Source of the DNA: Roseobacter sp. MH60115
Lineage (GTDB): Bacteria; Pseudomonadota; Alphaproteobacteria; Rhodobacterales; Rhodobacteraceae
NCBI RefSeq assembly: GCF_015644665.1
Contig: NZ_JADOBQ010000004.1
Span: 379,501-443,500, forward strand
Reading direction: 5' to 3'
Length of the DNA stretch: 64,000 nucleotides
The notes beneath the pieces are model-generated. The model saw only the letters and a program-made list of their open reading frames with translations. It had not been told where the DNA came from and made no database searches. This document shows positions 43,363 to 52,534 of this stretch, piece by piece. The position numbers and the translations under genes are program-made. How positions within the stretch are numbered: the stretch's first letter is position 1; every line of letters begins with the position of its first letter.

Positions 43363-44988
43363 TCAGGGTAAGAGCAATGAGACGATCGGAGGCCAGATCA
43401 GCAGCACCGACAGGGCACAAAGCTGGATACCGATAAAGGGCAGGAACCCTTTGAAGATATCCGTCAGGCTGATGTGCGGCGGTGCCACGGATTTCAGGTA
43501 GAAGGCGGCAGGGCCAAAGGGCGGACTGAGAAAACTCACCTGCATGTTCATACAAAAGACCACGCCGAACCAGATCGCCACATGGCGGGGGTTCAGCTCG
43601 CCAAAGACGCCGATTTCCTCGATGGGAAGGCGCTGCACGATGGGCAGGAAGACCGGGATGATCAGCAGCACGATGCCGACCCAATCCATGAAGGCCCCCA
43701 TGAAGAGCAAAATTACCATCATTGCGAGGATGATCCCCATGGTTGGCAGATCGGAGCCGACGATAAAATCGGCGACATAAACTGGCCCGCCCGCGATGGT
43801 GTAGGCACCCGCGAGGGCCGCGGCCCCGATGGTCACCCAGATGATGGTTCCGGTGGATTTCAACGTGCGCATGAGGCTGTCCCAGACCAGCTCGAACGAT
43901 GCCTCCCCCCGGCAGATGGCGATCACCAGAACGGCCAGCGCGCCCATGCCCGCCGCTTCGGTGATGCCGGTGATACCGCCGTAAATCGAACCCATGACAA
44001 CGCCGATGACGACGATGGGCGGCACGAGACCCTTGCCCATCGACCAGCCCAGGGCCGTGCGCGCCTTGCCCAGAACCGCGAACATCATCACGAAAGACAG
44101 CGCCACGGCCCCGCCGAACCATGGCAGCCAGTCGGCGGTGCCATAGGCGATGGCGGCCCCGGTATTGCCCGCGTTCTGGCCGGAGAGCTCAAAGAAAAGA
44201 GCCCGCAGGAAGAGTGCCGTGCCAAAGCCCGCAACCAGGACACAAAGGAAGGCGAGGAAGAGTTTGGCTTTCTCCATGCCATAGGGCTCACCCTCAACAG
44301 GGTCGGGGAGCGGCGCATCCTGCGGACGCAGCTGGGTGCGGATGATGATGTAGAGGATGATGAAACTGGCCAGCATGAAGCCGGGCAGGAAGGAGGCGGT
44401 GAAGAGCGCCTTGATCGAGGTTTCCGTGATCAGCCCGTAGATGATCAGAACAATGGAGGGCGGGATCATGGTGCCGAGCGAACCGGAGGCGCAGATGGTG
44501 CCGATGGCGAGGTTCTGGCTGTAGCCCAGGCGCAGCATCTGCGGCAGGGCGATCAGACCCAGCAGCACCACTTCGCCGCCAATGATGCCGGACATCGCGG
44601 CCATGATCACCGCCATGATCGAGGTTACGATGGCGATGCCGCCGCGGGTGCGGTTCAGCCAGACGTTCAGCGAGGAATACATATCCTTGGCAATGCCCGA
44701 ACGTTCCAGCAAGGCCGCCATGAAGATGAAAAGCGGAATGGATATGAGGACATAGTCCGTTAAGAGCCCGTATATTTTCTGCGCGAGAATGTTGAGCGGC
44801 CCCGCACCGGGCCTGCCGGTCAGAATGCCGTCGCCAAAGGTCCAGGGCGCGGTCAGTAACGCGGGTTCGAACTTCATCACCAGCACCAGAACGGCGAGGA
44901 TGGCAGAGGCAAAGCCCAGCGGCATGCCGATGGCCAGCAAAAGGATCAGGCCCAGCATGAGGACCAGTGAAATTGTACCGATATCCAT
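43363..44988 (-). CDS. TRAP transporter large permease (DctM)
   Basis: The 541-residue inner-membrane protein is the DctM subunit of a TRAP importer: GMPLGFASAILAVLV at the N-terminus, LFIFMAALLERSG, GIIGGEVVLLGLIALPQM, and GASGSLGTMIPPSIVL-type ASGSLGTMIPPSIVLIIYG. It is longer than classic DctM (about 425) because of a cytoplasmic or periplasmic insert between about residues 230 and 310, as in the mannitol/chloroaromatic-type TRAP systems. Its ATG shares one base with the small-permease stop (TGATG). Confidence 0.94.
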   Translation of the reverse strand: MDIGTISLVLMLGLILLLAIGMPLGFASAILAVLVLVMKFEPALLTAPWTFGDGILTGRPGAGPLNILAQKIYGLLTDYVLISIPLFIFMAALLERSGIAKDMYSSLNVWLNRTRGGIAIVTSIMAVIMAAMSGIIGGEVVLLGLIALPQMLRLGYSQNLAIGTICASGSLGTMIPPSIVLIIYGLITETSIKALFTASFLPGFMLASFIILYIIIRTQLRPQDAPLPDPVEGEPYGMEKAKLFLAFLCVLVAGFGTALFLRALFFELSGQNAGNTGAAIAYGTADWLPWFGGAVALSFVMMFAVLGKARTALGWSMGKGLVPPIVVIGVVMGSIYGGITGITEAAGMGALAVLVIAICRGEASFELVWDSLMRTLKSTGTIIWVTIGAAALAGAYTIAGGPVYVADFIVGSDLPTMGIILAMMVILLFMGAFMDWVGIVLLIIPVFLPIVQRLPIEEIGVFGELNPRHVAIWFGVVFCMNMQVSFLSPPFGPAAFYLKSVAPPHISLTDIFKGFLPFIGIQLCALSVLLIWPPIVSLLLP

Positions 44989-45887
44989 CAGTTGGATCCT
45001 TTGGACTGAATGCTGCCGCGTGTGACGTCGAGGTCGCCGGTGCCGTCCGCGCCGACGGCGGCCTTGATCCGCTCCAACTCGTCTTGGTCGATGTCGTCGG
45101 CAGCGGTATGGATCACCGGCTCGGCGTTCCAGTCGGAGACCAGATTGACAACGGCCTGAAAAGCCACAAGCACGATCACCAGCAAGACCATGGGTTTCAG
45201 CGTGGCCGGAATGGGCGGGTCAAAGGCGGTTCCGAATGTTTCCCACCGGTAAAACTTGTCGAAGGCCTCGCCGTAGCCGCCATAAACGAGGAAGAAGGCG
45301 AAGGTCACGATCAGCAGCGTGGAGATGCAGTCGCAAGTGCGCTGCAAGGCGCGGGGCAGCATGTCATAGAGCAGAAAGATGCGAATGTGGCTGCGTTGCT
45401 GCATGGCGTAGAGCCCGGCGCAGAGAAAAACGAAACCAGCCAGCCAGAGCGAGAGTTCATTGGCCCAGAGGGTTGGCGCCTCGAAGACATAACGCAACAC
45501 CACCTCGTAGATCATCACAGAGCAGAGCAGGACAATCAGCATCATGGTCAGCCGCCCGATGAAAACGGCAAGGCGGTCCAGCGGTCGCCAGCTTTCGAAT
45601 TCCATGGGCGCGCGGCGGACAGTGCGCACACCGATGAAGCCGAAGATCGGCAAGAGCAGCAGCGTGATCCAATCCACCATGTCGGCGTAACCGCCAAAAA
45701 GCCCGCCCATTTCGGGCGTCACGTCGATGCGTCCGAAAAGCGCGCTGAGCTTGTCAAATTGCGATGGATCCTCGGGGGGAAACCACGAGAGCGTAAAGGC
45801 GGGAAGATGCCATGTCAGCCACGCAGCACAGACGATGAAGGCGAGCGGTACAAGCCATTCGATAAGGCTTCCGGATTTTTCCTGCAT
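44988..45887 (-). CDS. TRAP transporter small permease (DctQ)
   Basis: The 299-residue protein contains the four-helix DctQ core (about residues 105-260) with the signature VVLRYVFEAPTLWANELSLWLAGF. An N-terminal extension adds two more helices (about 10-28 and 70-86), so it is roughly 100 residues longer than usual, matching the oversized DctM partner. The C-terminus is acidic and soluble. It follows dctP after a 93-base gap that holds a strong hairpin with a T-run. Confidence 0.92.
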   Translation of the reverse strand: MQEKSGSLIEWLVPLAFIVCAAWLTWHLPAFTLSWFPPEDPSQFDKLSALFGRIDVTPEMGGLFGGYADMVDWITLLLLPIFGFIGVRTVRRAPMEFESWRPLDRLAVFIGRLTMMLIVLLCSVMIYEVVLRYVFEAPTLWANELSLWLAGFVFLCAGLYAMQQRSHIRIFLLYDMLPRALQRTCDCISTLLIVTFAFFLVYGGYGEAFDKFYRWETFGTAFDPPIPATLKPMVLLVIVLVAFQAVVNLVSDWNAEPVIHTAADDIDQDELERIKAAVGADGTGDLDVTRGSIQSKGSN

Positions 45888-45934
45888 GGTTCTCCCCCAG
45901 CGGCCGATTGTTGGTGATTGCCCCGGCCAGAGAC

Positions 45935-45965
45935 AAAAAAGACCCCGCCCTTGGCAGGCGGGGTC
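45935..45965 (-). terminator. Intra-operon terminator/attenuator between dctP and dctQ
   Basis: GACCCCGCC (45941-45949) pairs with GGCGGGGTC (45957-45965) around a 7-base loop. On the minus strand the stem is followed directly by six T (A residues 45935-45940). It starts 16 bases after the dctP stop. Partial read-through would give far more binding protein than permease. Confidence 0.88.
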
Positions 45966-45980
45966 CGGTTTCAGGCCAGC

Positions 45981-47003
45981 TTACTGCTTGAGGCCAAGCT
46001 GCTCCAGATAGGCCAGGTGGCTTTCGACAAGCGCCTTGGCTTCCGGTGTGTCGGCGAACTCAGGCCATGTGGCCTGTGCTGCTGCACGGAACTTCGCCAG
46101 CTCTTCAGGTGCCCACTGCGACAGGGTCACTCCTTGCTCACGCAGCTGAGCAGCCGCTTCGGCGTTCTTCTTCTCGAACGTCAGCGCGGTGCGCAGGGCC
46201 AGCGCTTCCATCGCCACTTTCATGATCTTCTGGTGGTGCGCCGGCATCGCGTCAAATACGGCCTTGTTGCACGCCAGGTGATCCGACGGCATCGAGTGGA
46301 AGCCGGGGAAGTTGGCATATTTCACGATGTCATAGAGACCCAGGCCCACGTTGTTGGCGAGGCCCGACGCGTCCGCGCCGTCGATGATGCCGGTTTCAAG
46401 TGCGGTGAAGATCTCGGTGAAGTCCATCACGATGGGCGAGGCGCCCAGCTTTTCGAAGATCTTGGTTTCCATGCCGGGGGGCGAGCGGAATTTCCAGTCT
46501 TTGAAGTCTGCCACCTTGGCGATGGGCTTGGAGGAGGCAAAGCTCTCCTGCCCGTAGACCCACCAGCCGATCAGCTCCATGCCGTATTTGTTGTAGAGCG
46601 GTGCCGCTGCTTCACGACCGCCACCGAAATAGAGCCAGCTCAGCTGTTGATATGGTGTGTCGTAGCCACCCATGATGTCGCCGACGAACTGGAAGGCGGA
46701 GTTCTTGCCGGTCTGATATCCACCACCCGTCATGTCGCAGTCGAGAATGCCCGTGGAGGCGGCATCGAAGGTCTCAACCGATTTCACGACCGAGGATGAG
46801 TAGAACATTTCGACAGCGATCTCGCCGTTCGACATGTCCTGAATGTCCTGCACGTATTGTGCTGCCAGTTTGCCCGAAACCGTTTCAGGCGCATAATGTG
46901 TTTGAATGCGAAGATTGCTTGTTTCTGCCGACGCGGTCAGCGCAGTCGACGCAGCAAAGGCTGCTACAGCGGCGACTGTGGCCGCCTTTTTCATCATTTT
47001 CAT
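45981..47003 (-). CDS. TRAP transporter substrate-binding protein (DctP)
   Basis: The 340-residue protein has a signal peptide (KKAATVAAVAAFAASTALTASA, cleaved near residue 26) and the DctP fold: VETFDAASTGILDCDMTGGGYQTGK, then WKFRSPPGMETKIFEKLGASP with the conserved Arg that binds the substrate carboxylate, and FTALETGIIDGADASG. A uronate or related sugar acid is the likely ligand given the operon. ATG at 47003 has GGAGG five bases upstream. It is the first gene of the operon and is divergent from the GntR gene. Confidence 0.94.
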   Translation of the reverse strand: MKMMKKAATVAAVAAFAASTALTASAETSNLRIQTHYAPETVSGKLAAQYVQDIQDMSNGEIAVEMFYSSSVVKSVETFDAASTGILDCDMTGGGYQTGKNSAFQFVGDIMGGYDTPYQQLSWLYFGGGREAAAPLYNKYGMELIGWWVYGQESFASSKPIAKVADFKDWKFRSPPGMETKIFEKLGASPIVMDFTEIFTALETGIIDGADASGLANNVGLGLYDIVKYANFPGFHSMPSDHLACNKAVFDAMPAHHQKIMKVAMEALALRTALTFEKKNAEAAAQLREQGVTLSQWAPEELAKFRAAAQATWPEFADTPEAKALVESHLAYLEQLGLKQ

Positions 47004-47062
47004 TTTGTCCTCCCAGACGTTGAGCGCACTAAATTTCGGGACTTGAACGCCCCGGTCGTGAT

Positions 47063-47081
47063 TACGCTAACGAAACGTTAG
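47063..47081. promoter_or_regulatory. Candidate GntR operator, CTAACG-AAA-CGTTAG dyad
   Basis: TACGCTAACGAAACGTTAG contains a perfect 6-bp inverted repeat (47067-47072 and 47076-47081) in the divergent dctP/gntR region. Thirteen bases (TACGCTAACGAAA) recur at 49776-49788. On the minus strand a possible dctP promoter, TTGCTT-N18-TAACGT, has its -10 inside the dyad, which would suit repression. Assignment to the adjacent GntR protein is inference. Confidence 0.55.
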
Positions 47082-47193
47082 GCTGAGGCAGGCGCTTCAA
47101 GCAAGAAAATATTTTATTTTTCCCGAATTTCGATATTTTCTTTGATTTTCGAAATTTTGGGCGTAACGCTGGAAGGAGACTGGGAGACTTCAC

Positions 47194-47883
47194 ATGGCCG
47201 CGCAGGATGCCGATATTTTCGACGATATGCGTCACCGGCTGATCACCGGCGAATTTGGATATGGTACCAAACTGCGCGCGGAAAAGCTACGTCAAGATTA
47301 CAATTGCTCGGCCAGTACGGTGCGGGAAGTCCTGTTTCGGCTGTCCACGGTCGGGTTGGTGGATTTTCAGGAGCAGCGCGGATTTAGATCACCATATCAG
47401 TCAGTTGAGCGACAGCATGAGTTGACCCACATGCGGATTTTGCTGGAGACGGAAGGCGCGTGCCTGTCGATACGCTTGGGGGGCGTCGAATGGGAATCCC
47501 GTCTGACGGCGGCCCACCACAAGTTGTCTCACATCGAAACCAGGGTGCGCTCATCGGGCGATCTGATTCCCCTGCTGGGGCTCTGGAGCCGGGCGGAGCA
47601 GGAATTCCACGAGACGTTGATCGACGCCTGCGGGTCTGGACTGTTAAAGCGTACGCATGTGGTAATTTACGAACAGTTTCGGCAACAGCTGGTCTCTGCA
47701 GAGACAAATTACGGGTATTTTCCGGAGAATATCCGCGAGCATCAGGCGATTCTGGATGCCGCTTTGCAGCGCAATGAGGATCTGATGCGCGTCTGTGTGA
47801 ATGACCACCTGGCGCGCAATCTGACACGGCCCCTGCCCCGCAAATCCTACCCTGATGCCTTCGGTAAATCCTCCGCGATATAG
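47194..47883 (+). CDS. GntR-family regulator with FCD ligand domain
   Basis: The 229-residue protein has an N-terminal winged helix (about 5-70) with KLRQDYNCSASTVREVLFRLSTVGLVDFQEQRGF and a C-terminal all-helical FCD domain (about 78-215). The FCD metal ligands fit E/H residues in FHETLIDACGS and FPENIREHQAILDA. FCD regulators of uronate clusters (UxuR/ExuR type) sense sugar acids. GGGAGAC seven bases before ATG supports the start. It is divergent from the TRAP operon, and its 3' end overlaps the convergent denD-like gene by 37 bases. Confidence 0.93.
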   Translation: MAAQDADIFDDMRHRLITGEFGYGTKLRAEKLRQDYNCSASTVREVLFRLSTVGLVDFQEQRGFRSPYQSVERQHELTHMRILLETEGACLSIRLGGVEWESRLTAAHHKLSHIETRVRSSGDLIPLLGLWSRAEQEFHETLIDACGSGLLKRTHVVIYEQFRQQLVSAETNYGYFPENIREHQAILDAALQRNEDLMRVCVNDHLARNLTRPLPRKSYPDAFGKSSAI

Positions 47884-48830
47884 GTCTGTACGATTTCGTC
47901 AAAACTGTTCTCTGCTTTGAAGCCAAGCGCCGTGGCGCGGGCCGGGTCGAAGTTGCGCGGCCAGCCCGCGACGATCTTCATGATGGCCTCATCTGGTTGC
48001 GGCTTGATCAGATCGACCGCCTTTTGACCTGCGACGCGGCGCAACGCTTCGATCTGCTCGGCCACGGTGCAGCTGAGCCCCGGCAGGCTGAGCGCGCGAC
48101 GGCCTTCGAGCCGCGCGGTGTCGAGGGTTGCAGCATGGATAAGGAAACCGGCGGCGGCACGCGGCGACGCGTGCCAGTGCCGTACCGTATCCGGCACCGG
48201 GAGCACCGCCTCGACCCCGTTGAGCGGTTCGCGGATGATCCCGGAAAAGAAGGAGGAGGCCGCCAAGTTGGCTTTGCCGGGGCGAACACAGATTGTGGGC
48301 AGTCGCAGCGACATGCCGTCCATGAAGCCCTTGCGGCTGAAGTCCTGCAGCATCAGTTCGGAGATGGCCTTTTGCGCACCATAACTGGTTTGCGGAGAGC
48401 AGAGGAATTCGTCGCCGATCTTGTCCGGGAAGGGCGCGCCAAAAACCGCGATGGAAGAGGTGAAGATCACGCGCGGCACATACGCGCCACCGCTTGCGTC
48501 ATGTTCGCCGCGCAGGGCCTCCAGCAGATGCCACATGGCCATCATGTTGGTGGCCCAGCCCTTGTCGAAATCGGTCTCGGATTCGCCTGAAACAATGGCA
48601 GCCAGATGATAGATCAGATCGGGCCGCAGACCGGCGAGCTGGTCGATCTTTGCAGGGTCGGTGAGATTGCCGGTGATCTGCGCAGGCCCCTCGGGGCAGC
48701 TGGGCGGAAAGCCGATGTCAAACAGCGAGATATCCAGCGTGTCGTGGCCCTGCAGGCCTTCAGACAGCAACCGCGCCAACAGTTTCTGGCCAACCATGCC
48801 GCCGCCACCGATGATCAGAACGCGGGTCAT
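47847..48830 (-). CDS. DenD-like NAD-dependent epimerase/dehydratase (D-erythronate dehydrogenase family)
   Basis: The 327-residue protein is an extended SDR: VLIIGGGGMVGQKLLARLL at the N-terminus, HLAAIVSGESE, the catalytic triad region FTSSIAVFG (Ser) and Y-x3-K in TSYGAQKAISELM, and RLPTICVRPG. It resembles D-erythronate dehydrogenase DenD, which acts in four-carbon acid sugar breakdown. The usual partners (OtnK/OtnC/OtnI) are not here, so the substrate may differ. Its stop lies inside the end of the convergent gntR gene; its start overlaps the LtnD-like gene by four bases. Confidence 0.85.
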   Translation of the reverse strand: MTRVLIIGGGGMVGQKLLARLLSEGLQGHDTLDISLFDIGFPPSCPEGPAQITGNLTDPAKIDQLAGLRPDLIYHLAAIVSGESETDFDKGWATNMMAMWHLLEALRGEHDASGGAYVPRVIFTSSIAVFGAPFPDKIGDEFLCSPQTSYGAQKAISELMLQDFSRKGFMDGMSLRLPTICVRPGKANLAASSFFSGIIREPLNGVEAVLPVPDTVRHWHASPRAAAGFLIHAATLDTARLEGRRALSLPGLSCTVAEQIEALRRVAGQKAVDLIKPQPDEAIMKIVAGWPRNFDPARATALGFKAENSFDEIVQTYIAEDLPKASG

Positions 48831-49714
48831 GTGCTTAATCCGTTTCTGGCTTTCAGTTCGAGGTAAAGCCCTGAATGGTCCTTCTCCGCGCCATCCATGG
48901 CGTCGATGAAATGCTGAAACCTGTCCCGCACGCTTTCCGTGGCGGGCAGCGTAAGGCCAAGGCTTGCGGCTTCGTCCAGGGTGTTGTTGAGGTCCTTGAC
49001 CTGAAACTTGGTCAGCCCGCCGGGCTCGAAATTCCCTGTCGTCATACGTTCGCCATGCTGTTGCAGGATCACGCTGTCGGCGAAGCCGCCCTTGAGCGCG
49101 GCGCGCACCGCTGCCGGGTCGGCGCCGCCCTGTTCAGCGAGCAGCATGGCCTCGGCCACGGCGCTGATGGTGACGGCGACGATGGTCTGATTGGCGAGTT
49201 TCGACAGTTGTCCTGCCCCCGAGGGGCCCACGTGAACGGGTCGGCCCATGGCCTCCAAGATGGCGCGGGCGGTTTGATACGTATCCGCCTTGCCGCCGAC
49301 CATGATGGCGAGGCTGGCGGCCTCCGCCCCTTTGGTCCCGCCTGACACCGGCGCATCAAGGTGCGCGAAGCCGAGGCTTTCGAGTAGCTTGGCCTGGGCG
49401 CGCGCATGTTCCGGCTTGGCACTGGACATGTCGATCCAGACTGCCCCGGGGCTGAGTGCCCTTGCGGCCAGCGCCTCTTCGATCACGGCGCCGGAGGCAA
49501 AACCGTCCGAGAGCATGGTGATGATGAATTCCGCCCCGGTGATGGCGGTCATGGCATCGGGTGCCACGGTGGCGCCATCGTTGGCGAGAGGTTCGGCCCG
49601 GGCCAGGGTGCGGTTCCAGACGGTGAGGTCATGCCCCGCCTTGAGCAGATTGCGGCTCATCGGGACACCCATCAGCCCCGTTCCGATCAGCGTGATTTTT
49701 CGCGATGTGGTCAT
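48827..49714 (-). CDS. LtnD-like / 3-hydroxyisobutyrate dehydrogenase-family oxidoreductase
   Basis: The 295-residue protein has ITLIGTGLMGVPMSRNLLKAGHDL-type nucleotide loop, DAPVSGGTKGAEAASLAIMVGG and the catalytic lysine in LSKLANQTIVA (near residue 172). The family includes L-threonate dehydrogenase LtnD, tartronate semialdehyde reductase and 3-hydroxyisobutyrate dehydrogenase. ATG at 49714 gives the usual length; MSGT at 49726 is an alternative. With the DenD-like gene it forms a two-gene unit divergent from the SDR-led operon. Confidence 0.88.
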   Translation of the reverse strand: MTTSRKITLIGTGLMGVPMSRNLLKAGHDLTVWNRTLARAEPLANDGATVAPDAMTAITGAEFIITMLSDGFASGAVIEEALAARALSPGAVWIDMSSAKPEHARAQAKLLESLGFAHLDAPVSGGTKGAEAASLAIMVGGKADTYQTARAILEAMGRPVHVGPSGAGQLSKLANQTIVAVTISAVAEAMLLAEQGGADPAAVRAALKGGFADSVILQQHGERMTTGNFEPGGLTKFQVKDLNNTLDEAASLGLTLPATESVRDRFQHFIDAMDGAEKDHSGLYLELKARNGLST

Positions 49715-49775
49715 GGTGCCGGACATCCCCCTTGATCCGTTTTCCAAAGCAGTAGCCAAACTGGCGCTGTTGTCA

Positions 49776-49788
49776 TACGCTAACGAAA
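49776..49788. promoter_or_regulatory. Second copy of the TACGCTAACGAAA motif
   Basis: This 13-base copy is identical to positions 47063-47075 and lies in the divergent region between the LtnD-like gene and the SDR operon. The right half of the dyad is not kept (ACCAGC instead of CGTTAG). The shared motif hints that the same regulator controls both clusters. Confidence 0.45.
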
Positions 49789-49911
49789 ACCAGCCATTGG
49801 ACCAGCCCGTCCGGTGGTTTTTTGATGAAGACGGCAAAATTTGTGCTGCGGCCAAGGGTGGATCACCCGGTGTGGAGAGCCGGCCGCAAGCGCTACGGGG
49901 GACACTTTTTT

Positions 49912-50673
49912 ATGACAGGGCAACGGCTTACGGGAAAGCGGGCGTTGGTGACAGCGGCTGGTCAGGGGATCGGGCGCGCCAGTGCTTTGGCCATGGCGGC
50001 AGAAGGTGCGCAGGTCTTTGCCACCGACATCAACATGGATGCGCTTTCCACGATTCGGGAGGCGAATCACGAAAATATCGAAATTTTCGAACTTGACGCC
50101 CGCAGCGATGAGAGTGTCTCCGCCGGGGTGGCGCGGGCGCAGCCGGACGTTCTGTTCAACTGTGCGGGCTTTGTGCATCATGGGTCTGTGCTGGACGCAA
50201 CCGATGACGAATGGGACTTTGCCTTTGATCTGAACGTGCGGTCGATGCTGCGCACAATCCGTGCGGCCCTGCCGGGGATGCTGGAACGCGGGGGTGGATC
50301 GATCATCAATATGTCCTCGGCCTGCTCCAGCGTGATCGGCGCGCCGAACCGTTTCATCTATGGCACCACGAAGGCGGCGGTGATCGGGCTGACGAAATCG
50401 GTGGCGGTGGACTATGTGTCCAAGGGTATCCGCTGCAACGCGATCTGCCCCGGCACGGTGGAAAGCCCGAGTTGGCATGACCGGGTGGACGCCTTGGGCA
50501 AGCAATTGGGCAGCAAGGACGAGGCGATGACGCAGTTCGTCTCGCGCCAACCCATGGGCCGCGTGGCCACAGCCGAGGAGATCGCGGCGCTGGTCGTTTA
50601 TCTGGCCAGCGACGAGAGCGCATTTACAACGGGGCATCCCCATATCATTGACGGAGGCTGGTCAGGACAGTGA
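49912..50673 (+). CDS. SDR-family sugar-acid dehydrogenase
   Basis: The 253-residue classical SDR has [17 protein letters not shown] at the N-terminus, NCAG near residue 80, INMSSACSS (Ser) and [11 protein letters not shown] (Tyr/Lys). It resembles 2-keto-3-deoxy-L-fuconate or -rhamnonate 4-dehydrogenases, which make the 2,4-diketo acid cleaved by an FAH-family hydrolase; such a hydrolase lies two genes downstream. ATG at 49912 matches the family start. GTG of the next gene overlaps the stop (GTGA). Confidence 0.87.
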   Translation: MTGQRLTGKRALVTAAGQGIGRASALAMAAEGAQVFATDINMDALSTIREANHENIEIFELDARSDESVSAGVARAQPDVLFNCAGFVHHGSVLDATDDEWDFAFDLNVRSMLRTIRAALPGMLERGGGSIINMSSACSSVIGAPNRFIYGTTKAAVIGLTKSVAVDYVSKGIRCNAICPGTVESPSWHDRVDALGKQLGSKDEAMTQFVSRQPMGRVATAEEIAALVVYLASDESAFTTGHPHIIDGGWSGQ

Positions 50674-52481
50674 CAGATTCTGGGACCAAGAAGATTGAGA
50701 TCAAGGACTTACGGTCGCGCAAGTGGTTCATGAACCCGGACAATCCGGAAATGACCGCGCTCTATCTGGAGCGCTATCTGAACTACGGGCTGACGCGGGA
50801 AGAGCTGCAGTCGGGCAAGCCGATCATCGGGATCGCGCAGACGGGCAGTGATTTGTCCCCCTGCAACCGGCACCATCTGGAGCTGACCAAGCGGGTGCGC
50901 GACGGGATCATTGCCGCCGGAGGCACCTGTATCGAGGTGCCGGTGCATCCGATTCAGGAGACCGGCAAGCGGCCCACGGCGATGCTGGACCGGAACCTGG
51001 CGTATCTGTCGCTGGTCGAGACGCTCTTTGGCTATCCGCTGGATGGCGTGGTGCTGAACATCGGGTGTGACAAGACCACGCCTGCGCTGCTGATGGCGGC
51101 TGCGACGGTGAATATCCCGGCGATTGCATTGTCAGTTGGTCCGATGCTGAACGGTTGGTTCCGGGGCGAGCGCACAGGCTCAGGCACCATCGTCTGGAAA
51201 GCGCGCGAGATGCTCGCGGCGGGTGAGATTGATGACGATGGGTTCATGGAACTGGTGGCCTCATCGGCCCCGTCGGTTGGGTACTGCAACACTATGGGCA
51301 CGGCGACGACAATGAATTCACTGGCCGAAGCCTTGGGCATGCAGCTGCCAGGCTCGGCGGCGATCCCTGCGCCCTATCGTGAGCGGGGGCAGATCAGCTA
51401 TGAGACGGGGCGGCGGATTGTCGACATGGTCTGGGAAGACCTGCGGCCCTCCGACATCATGACGCGTGAGGCGTTCGAGAACACCATCGTGATCAATTCC
51501 GCGATTGGCGGCTCGACCAATGCGCCCATTCACCTCAACGGAATTGCCCGGCATCTGGGGGTGCCGCTGGACAATAATGACTGGCAAGCCGTAGGCCACG
51601 ACGTGCCACTGCTGGTCAACCTGCAGCCCGCAGGCGAATATCTGGGCGAGGACTACCAGCGCGCGGGCGGTGTGCCCGCAGTGGTGGGAGAGCTGATCGC
51701 GGCAGGGCTTTTGCCGCACCCGCATGTGATCACCGCCAATGGCAAGACGATGGCGGAAAACTGCGGGCATCTGCGCAGCGAAGATACCAAGGTGATCAAG
51801 CCGGTGTCTGAGCCGTTGAAAGAACAGGCCGGGTTCATCAACCTGACCGGCAACCTCTTTGACAGCGCGATCATGAAGACCAGCGTGATCAGCAAGTCCT
51901 TCCGCGCGAAATACCTGTCAAATGCGGACGACATGAACGCCTTCGAGGGGCGCGCGGTCGTGTTTGACGGGCCGGAAGATTTTCATCATCGGATCGATGA
52001 CCCGGCGGAGAGCATCGATGAAGACTGCGTGCTCTTCATGCGTGGCGCGGGGCCAAAGGGGTATCCCGGCGGGGCGGAAGTGGTGAACATGCGGCCGCCG
52101 TCGTATCTGCTGAAGAAGGGCGTCGAGGCGCTGCCCTGCGTAGGGGACGGACGTCAGTCGGGTACTTCTGGCAGCCCGTCGATCCTGAACGCGTCGCCCG
52201 AAGCGGCGGCGGGCGGTGGGCTTGCGCTGTTGAAAAACGGGGACCGGGTGCGGATCGACCTGAACAAGTGCACCGCCGACATGCTGGTGCCGCTGGATGA
52301 ACTTGCTGAACGGGCGCGCGCGTTCGAAGCAGCGGGCGGCTATGACGCGCCGGAGAGCCAGTCGCCCTGGCAGCAGTATTTCCGCGAAAAAGTCGGCCGC
52401 TTTGACCAGGGCATGATCCTGGAGGACGCCGACAAGTACCAGGATATATCGCGTCGGTTCATGCCGCGCGATAACCATTAG
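50670..52481 (+). CDS. IlvD/EDD-family sugar-acid dehydratase
   Basis: The 603-residue protein starts at GTG 50670. It has the Fe-S cysteine motifs of the family: [21 protein letters not shown] and [14 protein letters not shown], plus [21 protein letters not shown] and the C-terminal [22 protein letters not shown]. The length and the motif variants fit pentonate/hexonate dehydratases (L-arabonate, D-xylonate or L-rhamnonate type) rather than dihydroxyacid dehydratase IlvD. It would produce the 2-keto-3-deoxy acid used by the SDR just upstream. Confidence 0.92.
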   Translation: MTDSGTKKIEIKDLRSRKWFMNPDNPEMTALYLERYLNYGLTREELQSGKPIIGIAQTGSDLSPCNRHHLELTKRVRDGIIAAGGTCIEVPVHPIQETGKRPTAMLDRNLAYLSLVETLFGYPLDGVVLNIGCDKTTPALLMAAATVNIPAIALSVGPMLNGWFRGERTGSGTIVWKAREMLAAGEIDDDGFMELVASSAPSVGYCNTMGTATTMNSLAEALGMQLPGSAAIPAPYRERGQISYETGRRIVDMVWEDLRPSDIMTREAFENTIVINSAIGGSTNAPIHLNGIARHLGVPLDNNDWQAVGHDVPLLVNLQPAGEYLGEDYQRAGGVPAVVGELIAAGLLPHPHVITANGKTMAENCGHLRSEDTKVIKPVSEPLKEQAGFINLTGNLFDSAIMKTSVISKSFRAKYLSNADDMNAFEGRAVVFDGPEDFHHRIDDPAESIDEDCVLFMRGAGPKGYPGGAEVVNMRPPSYLLKKGVEALPCVGDGRQSGTSGSPSILNASPEAAAGGGLALLKNGDRVRIDLNKCTADMLVPLDELAERARAFEAAGGYDAPESQSPWQQYFREKVGRFDQGMILEDADKYQDISRRFMPRDNH

Positions 52482-52534
52482 TGCGCCCTCGGGGCGACAA
52501 TCACTAGCGCGCCTCTGGCGTGGCGCTAAAGAGC

